64,000 nucleotides of DNA from Ilex aquifolium (Eukaryota > Streptophyta > Magnoliopsida > Aquifoliales > Aquifoliaceae). Location: assembly GCA_951799425.1 (NCBI GenBank), contig OX637393.1, positions 14,520,244 to 14,584,243 on the forward strand. Reading direction: 5' to 3'. This document shows positions 23,716 through 34,792 of the stretch, in pieces; positions within the stretch are counted from its first letter, which is position 1; each line of letters begins with the position of its first letter. The position numbers were made by a program, and so were the translations under genes. The notes beneath the pieces were generated by a model. That model made no database searches. It was not told the origin of the DNA and saw only the letters and a program-made list of their open reading frames with translations.

Positions 23716-24944
23716 GTGAGAGGTAAAACCTTATTTTTTGAATCTACAGTAAATTAATTGTATGAACTTCATGTAGCAGACTATCACCTACTGGATTGAC
23801 TAGAACTTATTTTTTTTGGATAACTCATTTGGACATGTGGTCGGTAGTCAATCTGGGCCCACGCGTAAAATATCTTTTTCATGCACAGGGGTTAAATTTA
23901 TAGTAAATTGGGTGTGGATTCTGTTTTTAGGTCTTATTTGGATATAAGTTCCCTGTTTTAATATTTAAGCATTTAAGTTCAAAATAAGTATAAAAAATTG
24001 TAAGGAAATACACTTTTCAGTTTCATTTTTGTTAATATTATCTAATTATCTCTATCTTGATTCATGCATAACTAAAATGAAAATATTTGAAAAGATTCTT
24101 TATAGTGTTATTGTGATATATACAATCGTTTGAATTTTAAAATATTGATATCAATTTATTTGACATTATCCTTTTGAACAAAATGTTTTTCTTTTTCAAC
24201 ATTTCAGTTTTCTTCGAATAAATTTTTCGTTTTTCGAATTTCTACCCAATTTTTTGCAGAATACTAAAAAATCTTCCATTGGCCTACCCGATTTTTTCAG
24301 GTAGATCCAAAAATCTACCTGAAAGAATCTAGAAATTAAAATCCAAAAATCTAGAAACCCTAATGTTTTATTGATATTTATGACTTTCTTATATAAGATG
24401 TATTGATATTTATATCTTTCTTGTTGTGTTTTATTGGAAATGTTTATGTATTATCGAATTTATTGTGTTTTTTTTAGTGTTGTTGGTTTATTGTGTTAGT
24501 TAATTGATGCATGTTACTTAATTAAATTGTTAAAATGATCCAAAAATTAATAACTAAAAAATATGTGTTCACCCGATTTTCTACCCGACTTCCTACCCGA
24601 TTGTTTTGGACCAAATTCGGGTAGGAATAATACATCTGATCGGGTAGAGTAGGCCAATAAAAAATTCTTCCGCAAAGTATCGGATAAGAATATGAAATAC
24701 CATAATTCCTATCCATATGGTAGGATGAACACCCCTTATCAATTGGTACCATTTATAATTTATCGGATTTTTTTTTACAAAGTGTTTTTATGCCTTTTTT
24801 TTTCTCTTTTACGTAACAAACAATACATATTCACATCTAAAGAATTTGTTGGATAAATAAAATTTGAACTCAAAAAAAAAATTCAAAAAAAACTTTAAAT
24901 TATTAATGTGTAACACACGTGTGCATCAACTTACATATGTGACA
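23716..24944. other. No gene recognised; possible hAT-like remnant
   Basis: AT-rich. At about 24,560-24,740 repeated TACCCGA phrases end in GATGAACACCCCTTA, which resembles a hAT end in reverse. The left end could not be matched securely. Confidence 0.3.
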
Positions 24945-24953
24945 TAATATATA

Positions 24954-25258
24954 GGGTAAATTTCACTTTACACCCTGAAAGATTTAAGAATTCTCACTTT
25001 ATACTCTCAATGATAAAATTTTTCATATTATACTCTCAATATATTAAAAGTGTTTCAATGTGATCCTTTTGTTAACTTTCATTATTTAATCCAAAAAAAA
25101 GTACCCCATTGACATTGATGAAAAAAATACCGCAATTTAATAAAGGGCTACATTACAACACTTTTGATATATTGATAGTAATAATGTAAAAAATATAATC
25201 TTTAAGGATATAAAATGAGAATTCTTAAATCTTTTAGGAGAGAAAGTGTGATTCTCCC
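24954..25258. mobile_element. Mutator-like MITE with perfect 9-bp target duplication
   Basis: The ends begin GGG. GGGTAAATTTCACTTTACAC on the left and GGGAGAATCACACTTTCTCT (reversed) on the right both continue into AAAGATTTAAGAATTCTCA. The 9-bp duplication TAATATATA occurs at 24,945-24,953 and 25,259-25,267. Nine-base duplications with GGG ends are typical of MULEs. No transposase. Confidence 0.85.
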
Positions 25259-25305
25259 TAATATATAATATCTAGGTTATATTTTATGAAATTGTATATC
25301 AATAT

Positions 25306-25343
25306 AGTATGTATATGTATGTGTATGTGTACGTGTGTGTGTG

Positions 25344-25396
<53 letters not shown>

Positions 25397-25412
25397 GTGT
25401 ATATATATATAC
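25306..25412. repeat. Compound microsatellite (TATG/TG/TA)
   Basis: Runs of TATGTG, then TA, then about 20 TG units interrupted by GC, then TA. The minus frame across it is a chance Thr-His repeat ORF. Confidence 0.9.
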
Positions 25413-25639
25413 ATCTTCTATAAGATTATATATGTATTCATAAATGAATTCTGTTTGTTTACGAGCTTGACAAGCTGAACATACAAGATATTGTTCAATT
25501 TCGATTCGCTTATCAAACATGCATGCTCTAAGTATGACTTGAGCTTGATGTGTTGTATAACTAAACGAACTTAAACGAGCTCACATACAAGTCAATCCCA
25601 AGTTGTTCATTAAGAGCTTGGTTCATTTATAGTCTTGTT

Positions 25640-27495
25640 AGGTAAAACTAATAAAGATTTTTTTTTTATTCATCTTTGGAGTTGAATACCTCATGCAATA
25701 ATTATTTTTGATCCAATCTGTAGGAATCAATAGAAAAGGCTTAAGAAGACATGATCCCAAACTGATACTTGACATGTACCACTTCTTTCAAGCCTATCAC
25801 AAGGAAAACGAAAATCAAGATTTGTTTTATCTAGTATCAAACGAGAGCTAGGAGCAAATAGAGCACCTTTTAGGAGTATCAATACCGCTTGCACTTGAGC
25901 TTGAAGCCTTTTTTGAATCCTAAAGTCTCATTAAAAAATCTCCAAAGTTACAAGAAAGCCGAGACTATAACCGCTACTTGCCTAATAGTACAGTGCCTTT
26001 CTCCCTAACTTAACTTTCCAAGCTACCAAGCCCCTCTTCAAACTCTTGCCAAAAAGACGAAAGGAAAGATTATCTGTGACATTGTTTAAATAATGATAAT
26101 CTGAGTGAAAAGTCTTAGAAAGAAAACTTTAGCAATGATAAGAGTTATTAGTTACGCCAGCACCTGACGAGCTTACCAAGAGGGAAGCCATTTCTATCTC
26201 GCTTCCTCAAACATGGACTTGCATATCTATCTCTTACTCAAGTAAAACAAGGTATTACTAAAGCAAGACCATTAATAAGAAATAAGAATAACGTTCTCGA
26301 TAACTACCCTTCCATATAAATTGTCGTAACATGAACTCAATTCTGCCTTCCCTCCACCCCTCCCCCCCCCCCCCCCCCCTCCCCATCCCCATCCCGAAAT
26401 CCTGCCTTGGTGGGCTTCCCCCAAGGTGACACCTGCACTTGGAAGAAGAAGTAAAAAAAATGAATAAAGATAGTGATAATTTGATTCTTCATTGCCATAG
26501 TAAATATGCGATAAAATTTATTTCTTTGTCTTTTCATTTACAAAATAAAATAAAAAAATAGTTTTCTTAATAAATAGTTTGCTACAAAAAGATTTTTTTT
26601 TAGTGAACATGTTACAACTTACTCCTATATTTTTTTTTTTTGTTAAGTGTGAATAAAAATCTTGAGAAAGTCTTTCATTTGTCTATTTATTATAGACAAT
26701 CCCATCCATATTATTTATGGAATTCAAACCTGAACTCTATTTATGATTTATTTTTTCTATCTCATTGGCTCTTTTTATTTCTTCTCCCATAATGATATCT
26801 ATGCTACTTAGTATAATCATAATATCAGTCAATTTCATTTTTTTAATCAACTGAGGAAGACTTTGCAAATTGATAAAATCGGGTGGGTGAATTTTCCATC
26901 GACAGGAAAAAACACTATGATCTCCTATCAGAAAAATTCTCAATTCTCCGCTAGCAGGTTTTTACCCATGGTGTTTGTGTTCTATCATTTTTTAAGTGGT
27001 TAGTCATAATCGTCATTTCAATTATGGATGGTGTTTATTGTACTTTTAGCTATGTAGATATATAATACGTTAAATTTGGGACAAAACTATGTGCTCTTGC
27101 ATTATTTCCAAAACAAACAAAACACTGTGTTGTCAAACCGCCTAAATTGCATGTTTTATTAAAACCTTGAGCTTACCCTAAACCCCACAATTCAATTTCT
27201 AGAATTTTCTACCTCTGGATCCTCTCAACTTTGCTACGGTACTAAAACATTTTTGTTTTAAAAAAAAATAATAATTTATTTCACTTCTATTTAATAAAAA
27301 ATTAGCATGTCCAAAGTTCATTTATTTTATTATTTTTCTTGCTTTATTAACTATATCCAAAATTAAATCAATGACCAAAATTAAATTTCGACGCGATCCT
27401 AAATCAATACCGTAACGAAACTCTAATGGATAATAGTTGAAAGCACATTATTTTTTTTTATATGAAGCAATTTTCTTTATCTTTTGAACCGGTTA
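25640..27495. other. No gene recognised
   Basis: AT-rich sequence with a C-run at 26,361-26,379 within a C-rich patch (26,345-26,420). Short ORFs on both strands carry no domain. The slightly more complex part at 25,700-26,330 may be a decayed repeat, but nothing was identified. Confidence 0.4.
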
Positions 27496-27537
27496 AGAAG
27501 CTATAGTTTTTTTTTTTGAATAGTATTTAGAAGCTAT
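27496..27537 (-). mobile_element. Poly(T) micro-insertion with 9-bp flanking repeat
   Basis: AGAAGCTAT occurs at 27,496-27,504 and 27,529-27,537 around a 24-base insert made of a T-run and GAATAGTATTT. Read on the minus strand the insert ends in poly(A). This looks like a retroposed tail almost entirely truncated at its 5' end. Confidence 0.55.
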
Positions 27538-28537
27538 CTATACATAATATATATCAATGTAGTTAGGTTGGATGAGCTCCAAAACCCCATCCCAATTTTC
27601 TTAAATTTTTTATTTTTAAGATTGTTAAATTTAATTTGACTTTATGTCATTCACTTTTTTAAATAGCTTAATTCCTAAAATTTATCAGTTGTCCTAAATT
27701 TTTTTCTCATCATCTCTTCGTTCTTGTCTCTATCCTTAAATATATATTTACTACATATTATAACAATCAATTTAGAAAAAAGGGTATTTATAAAAATTTT
27801 CCTCATCATATAATAGATTTTTTAATTTTAAATTATTTAATAATAATGCATTGATCTCATATATGTCATATGTAACTATTCCTACAAAATTATTTTATTT
27901 CATCATCTTTAATTTAGCACAATAATAGATAATTTTTTAAAAATACTAAGGTTGGGGTGGGGGTAGTAATAGGGGGTGAGGGTGAGGGTGAGGGTGAGGG
28001 TGGCGGTGACGGTAAGAGTGCTAAAATTATAATGAAAGAGATTAAAAATACCTTGCATCACACAAAGTCGCTAGTTTATTAAGAAGCAATAGTTGAAAGG
28101 ATAGATTTGGTATCTTGGAAATTTAGGGGTCGTTTGGTTCGTGTTTTTATTCGTATTTTTTGTTTTTGTTTTCATTTTTTATAAAAAAAAACAAAAGCAA
28201 AAACCTATTTGGAATATGTTTTTATTTTTTTTTTAGATAAATTTCTCTGAAAACAAGGTCCAAAAACAAAAAACAAAAAAATGTGATCATAGAAATTTTG
28301 GTCAACGACCTCATTCATCATTCGGTCAAAGAGCATTAACTAACATAGTCAATTCATCTTGTTTGGTCAAACAAGCCATTGATTACACCTTAATACTAGT
28401 TTAACGGAAGGGGTGTTCATGTGCGTCATGTACGTATCTTATTTTTTGGTGTATGTCATATATAAATTTTATTATTTTAGGTTCGTGACGTTTCTACACG
28501 TACAATTAGAATTAAAAATTGTAAGACAAGCTCTAGT
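27538..28537. other. AT-rich spacer with a G-rich minisatellite
   Basis: No gene. A GGTGAG tandem array lies at 27,952-28,015. A GGGGTCGTTTGGTT-type phrase at about 28,126 is common in plant MITEs, but no partner end was found. Confidence 0.4.
27952..28015 (+). repeat. GGTGAG minisatellite, G-quadruplex-prone
   Basis: GGGGTGGGGGTAGTAATAGG is followed by five GGTGAG-like hexamers and GGTGGCGGTGACGGT. Many GG/GGG runs on one strand make a G-quadruplex plausible. Confidence 0.8.
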
Positions 28538-29689
28538 TAGGTCTGTCAAAATCTGACACGATACGATTAACAGATACGAATTAAAGGGGTTTGAATGAGA
28601 CTTTAATGGGTTTGGGTAGTAAATGGGTTGACCCGTCTAACACGTTTAATAAACGGACCGTGTTCGAGTGAGTCATGTCAACCCGTTTATCACCCGTTTA
28701 TCCGTTTAAATAAAATTAATATAATAATAAATTAATAATTATTTTTAAAAATTAGGTTGATTTTTTTTAATAACAGTCACATAATATATATATATTATTT
28801 TTAGTGATAGCCACAATTTTTTTTTTTAATTTAGTGATAGTCACAAAAAATATAATAATAAATTAAAACTAAATGGGTTAAACGAGTCGTGTCGTGTTAC
28901 CCGTTTATTAAACGGTTCGTGTTGAGGTTTTTCACCCGTTTATTAAACAGGTCGTGTATGGGTTTACATGTTTTTCACCTGTCACTCATTTAACCCAACA
29001 CTAGGGGTGGCAATATTTGACACGACACGATAACCCGATACGAACACGACACGAATAAATGGGTTTGGGTTGACTAGTTTTTTGACACGACCCGTCAACA
29101 CGAAATTTTAATGGGTCGTACACGACACGAACCCGCTTAACCCGAATTGACCCGTCAACACGGAATTTTTAACTCGAAGGAGATTGACATGACCTTTTCG
29201 TTGCATGTATGAGTTTTCATGTTCTGATGGCTTGTTTTATCCATTACTTCTAATGTTTAATTGATTGCGCGATGTACGATTAACATATTTAATTAGTATT
29301 ATAGAAATAAAATATTAATTATTTGTAACTGTTTATCGAGCACTGACATAATTATTGTATAAAAAAAAATATGAATGCTCATTATTATTATTAAGTTAAT
29401 TTTTAGTTTGTAGAAAAAGTATGAGGAAAGATTCAATTAAGTCAAAATAAAATCTTAGAGTTAAATTTTTTTTCAAAGTTTATGTGGGTCAACACGATTA
29501 CGAACACGAACACGACACGAAAATAAACAGGTCAACACGACACGACACGATTATTAAATGGGTTGGGTTTGGGTTGACTAATGTTCGACACGACTAATAT
29601 TCGACACGACACGAACCCGACACAACACGACACGATTGCCACCCCTACCCAACACATAGCCGTTTAACCCGATACGTTTGACACCTCTA
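28538..29689. mobile_element. Outer hAT-type element of a nested pair
   Basis: The left end TAGGTCTGTCAAA mirrors the right end TTTGACACCTCTA. The flanks GCTCTAGT (28,530-28,537) and GCCCTAAC (29,690-29,697) differ only by three transitions, consistent with a decayed 8-bp target duplication. The body is rich in AACCCGTTTA and GACACGA phrases. It is split by the inner element at 29,002-29,647. Confidence 0.65.
29002..29647. mobile_element. Inner hAT-type MITE, nested
   Basis: Ends TAGGGGTGGCAAT and ATTGCCACCCCTA are perfect inverted repeats. A perfect 8-bp duplication CCCAACAC lies at 28,994-29,001 and 29,648-29,655. The body carries many ACACGACACGA phrases near both ends. No transposase. 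The perfect duplication makes it younger than its host. Confidence 0.9.
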
Positions 29690-29697
29690 GCCCTAAC

Positions 29698-30131
29698 CAA
29701 GTATGAGAAATAAGGAAATAAAAAATAAGCAACCAATAGAATTACCTAAAAAAGGACAACTTGTGACACGTCATAGATTAATATCTTATATTTCCATGGA
29801 GCAATTCATATGTCAAAACTCATGCATAACTTTAACTCACCTCCTTCTTTATAGGCTTAAAATTTTTATATTACATTTCTCATTATTGGTAGTGTCAACG
29901 CCCTCAAAGTCCTTCTAGCGTTTTCTCATCCCAACCTTCCTCATAATCGATTAAGTTTTCTATACAAACAAATCAATCGCAATAAAACAAAAATACAAAT
30001 ACAATTATACACACGCAAATGTGCGTGAAAGATATATGGTTACCCCTGTTGCAAATTGAGGGACTCGTAGAATTTAAACCAAATACCAAATACAAGAGTT
30101 GAACATGGATCACTGGTGTATAGACACTCAA
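29698..30131. other. No gene recognised
   Basis: AT-rich spacer between the hAT pair and the next Helitron. The short frames at 29,703-29,918 (plus) and 29,973-30,173 (minus) have no domain. Confidence 0.5.
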
Positions 30132-30873
30132 TCTATATCTATACATATACATATTACTTATAAATGTCAACATTTACGAAAATTTTTTTATTTCTTATTT
30201 TAATCCTAATTATTATAATAAAGTCAATTATACCCACAAATATATATACTTCCATAATTTTTATTTACTTATGAATGTCAGCATCTGCGAAATTTTTTTA
30301 ATTTCCTATTGTAACCATAATTATTATAATAAAGTCAATTATACCCACCAATATATATACTTTCATATAATTTTTATTTTTTACTCCTATTGAGTTTTAA
30401 TTTACTTTGGACTCTTTTATAAAGACTTTTAAATTCTTTTGAACTCATTTATTAGTAGTACACTTACATACAATTTTCTATATCTATGTGAATAAATAAA
30501 ATCATAAATATATGTTAAATTATTATACAAATGTAGTTATCAGATTGAATTACATGGTCAAATATATATTATATTTTATTTTTTTGGTATGCAATAATAT
30601 AATAGTATTATGAACGATCTAATCAATAATTTTATAATATAATTAGTGTGCAAATGCTTAAAAAAGTCGAAGAGATATTTAAATAAATGATAGATTAAGT
30701 ACTCAAAGTTTATTGAATAAATTAATAATTAAATTTAGTAATAATTAAAATATACTAATTATTTAAATTCTAATTTATTAATTAATTTAATTATACATAT
30801 AATTCATATTTTTTATAAAAATATATTATTTAAATTTATTTACATGCAACGCATGTACGTCGTACATTACTAG
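30132..30873 (+). mobile_element. Non-autonomous Helitron with internal duplication
   Basis: The 5' end TCTATATCTATACATATAC follows an A at 30,131. The 3' end has the hairpin ACATGC, AAC, GCATGT (30,842-30,856), then a short spacer and CTAG at 30,870-30,873, followed by T. Inside, two copies of a unit of about 113 bp (30,153-30,265 and 30,266-30,380) share AATAAAGTCAATTATACCCA. No protein-coding capacity. Confidence 0.75.
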
Positions 30874-31239
30874 TACTAATTAAAGTTCACAATCTGATAA
30901 CAGAGTGGTGAACAACCAAAAATCTAAAGAGACATAAGAGAGAGATTTATGTTTAAATGTTTTCATTAGAAGATAGGAAACATCCTACAATAGATCATAA
31001 CCAAATCTCCCTTAATCTCGTCAAACAAAACACATTAACGCTAGCAATGTTATGTTAAAAACAAGTACAATGAAACAATGTAATATCCATCAGAATGCAT
31101 AGGCTATGAGTAGGTTACAAAACATCAAGAACTACCTAATCTAGGCCAGGAAAAAACATCAATAACTATTTTTGCAGCAATAATTATAGTTAATACAGTA
31201 TGAAATAAACCAATGAGAGCCTAATATATCTCCAATTGT
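30874..31239. other. No gene recognised
   Basis: AT-rich spacer with no ORF or repeat termini. Confidence 0.5.
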
Positions 31240-32318
31240 TTGGATTATAGACGTCACTGTTGTATCTATCACCCATTCCAAATTATCACTCCTATACTAT
31301 GGCAGATTCCTCAATTTGTAAATGTCCATTACATGCATAATCCTTACCTATTACGATATCCTATGTGGAAGTATGTCCATCAAGTAGCAATCATCAAAGA
31401 GGCAAAAAAAGAAAAAAGAAAAAGAAGTTGTATTCATGAGATGAAATTAGCAGCTTCTATATGTTAAATCTTCAATTACTTGTGCGCGCTTGTGGGGACC
31501 ATTTTTGCAATAAGGGATATAGAACCGAATTAGTCATGTTCTACAAGAGGACAAACTGATAGTTAGCTGTTGAGTAAAACCTCCATTTGTATTCGCGAGG
31601 GTTTTCGTGCTTCCTGTCTACCCAGTTAGGGTATGATTTTCGATATGTCGGCCTGGTGACTCATCTCATGATGGAGCCAACATGCTCGTGGATAATTTCA
31701 TCCAATTGGGCTCTGTTCATGATCATTTGCGGTGTCGCTGGAAGAACGATTGGCAACTACCTTATTTGCCGTCCCCCCAAAACTCAGAAATGGGGGGTAT
31801 ATCCTCCTAGAACAGAGGATTGTTGTTTCTCTAGGGGCCATTTTTGGTCTGTTGTGCCCTCTGAGGTGCTATGTACAGAGGAAAACCTGGTTGTGGTGCT
31901 TCCACTGATATTGCTTGTGCAGGAGGAAGTAGTGGATGCCTTGCACCCTTGGTCAGTTCAAGCTGTCAAACAACCGCTCCAGTGCCTGCTTGGTGCGGTC
32001 AAACTCTTCTCTTATCAAGTCTCTCAGGCCATTAATGAATCCAGAGACCTATTGGGAGACTTCTTGGGATAATGCCTTGATTGATACCTCTTCCTCTAAG
32101 TTGGACTCTTGATTTTCTTGCCCTCTGGGTGAAGGCAATTCCTTCTGCAGGTTGGGGATGCTGGACGTGACTTCTTCAATCACTTCGTGTGCTGGTGGCA
32201 CTTCTACAGAGCCAATCTAGGCATTTTCACAAGGGTTTGCCATGTTGCTACCTTGGGTCCCATCAAGCGTGCAAAAATATATGTTTGATCTATTTTCGGA
32301 TTACGAACGTGCCAAAAT
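31240..32318 (-). mobile_element. Degraded Ty3/gypsy gag leader region
   Basis: On the minus strand an ATG at 32,243 starts MANPCENA, then a stop. The same frame resumes with VEVPPAHEVIEEVTSSIPNL and, after another stop, INGLRDLIREEFDRTKQALE, then a stop. A charged, coiled-coil-like gag start with several stops fits a decayed gypsy gag. Just upstream on that strand, TTTTGGCACGTTCGTAATCC at 32,300-32,319 is a candidate primer-binding region next to an LTR fragment. The 161-codon plus-strand frame at 31,587-32,072 is the shadow of this gag. Confidence 0.5.
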
Positions 32319-32479
32319 TTGTTTGATTAAGGGTTCTTTATCTTTGCCTTTGGGCTAGTGTGAAATGAAATCCTGATGCCAGCTGAGCTAGAATCATTCT
32401 TCAACCTTCGCCCCTTGGCACCTCACTCAAAAGACCTGCTTGACTTTCTTTACAGTAGTGTGTTCACCTCTGATGCTCA
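32319..32479 (-). mobile_element. LTR-like fragment
   Basis: Starts ATTTGTTTGATTAAGG and continues with CTTTGCCTTTGGG. Similar words recur in the same order after 33,757 (ATTTGATTGG, later CTTTGCCTTGGGG). The two places may be parts of related LTRs. Low certainty. Confidence 0.3.
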
Positions 32480-32695
32480 CCTTACTCGGCTATGCCCCTT
32501 GAGATGGGGAACCGGCCTTCTACCTCGCAGAAAAGGCCTTTCTGGATGTTCTTGAAATCTACGCACATGAAAAAGTTCAACTTCCGCCGGAGAGGAAGAT
32601 TTTCTATGAATATCAAGAGTTGCACTAGCGAGGCGCCTTTGGTTTTGGCATAGCTCTGTTCTGATGAGGGCGAGGGGAGCTCTTTGGAATGAAAT

Positions 32696-32885
32696 CCACT
32701 TTGCATGTTTTGGATTCAGTTTATTCTGCGAATTCAAATACCTGAGAGCTTGATGATATGAATATACCAAAAATTCTGGATGTAATAAATAATTTTGCCA
32801 ATGGTGAAGTGCTTGCACTAATGCATAGAACTCAAGATCATATGTCGAGTACCTTTTCTTTGCCAACACAACATTAGGGCCGTCC
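32696..32885 (-). pseudogene. Ty3/gypsy RT/RNase H fragment
   Basis: The minus frame reads GPNVVLAKKRYSTYDLEFYA, then LVQALHHWQNYLL and YSYHQALRYLNSQNKLNPKH, ending HAKW. This is the junction of reverse transcriptase and RNase H in plant gypsy polyproteins. In the family the last block begins SDH; here the aspartate, one of the RNase H catalytic acids, is Tyr, so the copy is dead. The frame then runs on into unrelated sequence. Confidence 0.8.
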
Positions 32886-33279
32886 CCTTCATTCTATGCT
32901 GACCCCCACCCGGGCTGGCTTTTTGGGAAGCCCGTTCTCACCGCGCTCACGGCTCGGCTGGCCTGCCAGCGGTAGTGGGAACCGTTCCCTGGTCAAAGAC
33001 TTGGTTGGATGCGGGATCTACTCCACGAGGAGCGGTACGGACGTAGATGATATCATCACGACCTTTCTTTTGTACCCCAAAGGAATCACTAGTTCCATGC
33101 CTTCTATCTACTTAGGCAACCGAATCCGAGTATACCTACTCTAGCAAGAGAGAAAACTACCTCTTTATAGTAGTAACTTGAAAGCAGCTCCTTCCACTTC
33201 TGTAACAGAGGCTAAAAGGTGCGAACGAAGAAAGCTTGTTTGGGCTTAATCTAAGTCCATTATTCCTTACATCATCTCT

Positions 33280-33355
33280 TGAAAATTCGTATAAAGTTGG
33301 TAATTCTATTTTCTAGTAGAGTCGTTAGTTCCGCAGCTCTGGGAGAGAATTCCAT
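33280..33355 (-). pseudogene. atp1: N-terminal fragment of mitochondrial ATP synthase F1 alpha, frameshifted
   Basis: From the ATG at 33,355 the minus strand reads MEFSPRAAELTTLLE, then NRITNF, which is the conserved start of plant mitochondrial Atp1. One T is missing after NF, so the expected TNFQ appears only in another frame. Similarity stops at about 33,280. Only about 25 of roughly 507 residues remain. The upstream frame to 33,481 is the mitochondrial 5' flank and not a protein. Confidence 0.85.
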
Positions 33356-33745
33356 TTTCCGCAGGATGCTCTTTTGCGCCACTCTTTCTTTTGTCCTGTA
33401 CCTGTAGTTGCTTTTCCTCCCCTCTCTTATCCCGCCGAAGATCTCCCTTACGTAATAGGGGTTAAGGGGGGTGCACACCATGGTAAAATTTGTGTGAAAA
33501 ACCGCGGGACCTCGTTACTCTAAAGTATTATGCTTCTCCTCCACACTTCTTTTTTTTTTTTCGTGCTCGTTCCACATGCGTTTCGAGCGCCATTGGCACT
33601 TTGCTCTCCTCTTATTCTTCATTGGACGGTTTGGATGGACTTCGCCGTTCTTTCCCAACCAAAATAGAAAAGGTTGTATCACATCGAGATGTCAATTCGT
33701 TTTTTTCCCCCAATGAGATGGGGAATTTGTAATCCCCTAATCCGA

Positions 33746-34156
33746 ATGTGCCAAAATTTGATTGGACTTAAAATTCAAACACTTATAACCTTACGTATTC
33801 AAATTGGTGTGAGGTTATAAAATCATAATTGTTCGGGCAATTGTAATGAAGTGTAAGACTACTTCTAGACTTTTTTCTTTGCCTTGGGGATCAAGACTTA
33901 ACTAATTTCCAATCAAGCAACTTAATGAACTAGGATTTGGGAAAGAATGACTAGGATTAACAACAAGAAAAGTGAATGACAAATGTACTTGTGCAAACTA
34001 CTGTACTATGCATTAATCAAAAAATGAAGATCATTGGAGTAATAGTTTACATGGTAAAAGAAATTTGCAAAATAATTGAAGTAAAGGAAAGACTGACTTT
34101 ATGTATTGTTGTGTGTTGATCGAGAGATCTTCTCTATAGCATCTTTTTTGTATTTA
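33746..34156. other. LTR-like and AT-rich sequence, no gene
   Basis: Begins with AATGTGCCAAAATTTGATTGG, almost repeating the words at 32,305-32,325. It may be an LTR edge of the same gypsy family. No domain. Confidence 0.35.
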
Positions 34157-34792
34157 CTAACAATACGCCACGTGTGTTGCACGTAAATTTTTTTGTTGAA
34201 ATATTTAATAAAACACATAAAAAAATCTAATAATGTAGCAAAAATTAGATATTATCTCATATTTATCATACTTAAATTGTTTGTATTCTCTTCATAACTA
34301 TAAATATCTAACAGACTCATTTTTTGTGTTCTTCATTCGAGCTACTAAGTAATAAAGGTTATAAATTTTTCTTTTGTCAATTTATTTTTCTTCCTGTCTT
34401 TCTTGTTTTTACTTTGTACCTCAATAGTTTTTTACTAAATTTTTTTGATTGTGAATGAAGAGAAAAGCTATATGTATATGTATATATATATATCTATATC
34501 TATTTTTGGGCATTGGAGATGATATTGTATCAATTGAGTTATAGACGTTTTGAAAAAAAAAAAATTTTTTTTTATATATTATATTAAGCATAACATGACC
34601 ATTCAAAAGTTTTGCAAAGATAGAGAAATTTACATGATTTATTAGAGATTAATTTGTTATTTAAATACATAGGGATATAATAGTAATTTGTATATTTAAA
34701 TATAAAAAGACATGTTAACATTTATAATTTTTTATAAGGGCAAAACAATGAATTAAAAGTTTTTCATGTTAAGGTATTTTTATTAGTAGTAT
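34157..34792 (-). mobile_element. Non-autonomous Helitron, minus strand
   Basis: Read on the minus strand the 5' end TATACTACTAATAAAAATAC nearly copies the 5' end of the Helitron at 18,761, and the following sequence (TTTTGCCCTTA, AAAATTATAAA) also matches. The 3' end has the hairpin ACGTG, CAACA, CACGT (34,070+ offset 34,170-34,184 on the plus strand), then GGCGTATTG and TTAG before T. TTAG is a variant of the usual CTRR. No coding capacity. Confidence 0.7.

Larger units (their letters stand above)
32480..33745. other. Nuclear insertion of mitochondrial DNA (NUMT), mosaic
   Basis: GC-richer than its surroundings. The minus strand contains the start of mitochondrial atp1 at 33,355 with about 210 bases of upstream sequence. 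The left part (32,480-32,695; 32,886-33,270) has the same organelle-like composition but was not assigned to a gene; its ORF at 32,896-33,144 is unrecognised. A Ty3/gypsy RNase H fragment sits at 32,696-32,885 between the two organelle-like parts. Plant mitochondrial genomes often contain such nuclear retro-fragments, so the mosaic may have been formed in the mitochondrion and then moved back. Confidence 0.6.

Noticed and set aside
25299-25520. Thr-His repeat protein on the minus strand
   Set aside because: Translation of a TG/TA microsatellite.
27952-28015. Interstitial telomere repeat
   Set aside because: The unit is GGTGAG, not the plant telomere unit TTTAGGG.
31587-32072. 161-codon ORF, the longest in the window
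   Set aside because: The minus strand of the same stretch reads as a decayed gypsy gag, so this frame is a shadow.
32896-33144. 82-codon ORF as a possible gene
   Set aside because: Lies in the mitochondrial-like mosaic, matches no mitochondrial protein I know, and has no nuclear gene context.
33490-33732. 80-codon plus-strand ORF
   Set aside because: It is the reverse of the atp1 upstream region and contains a homopolymer Phe run.
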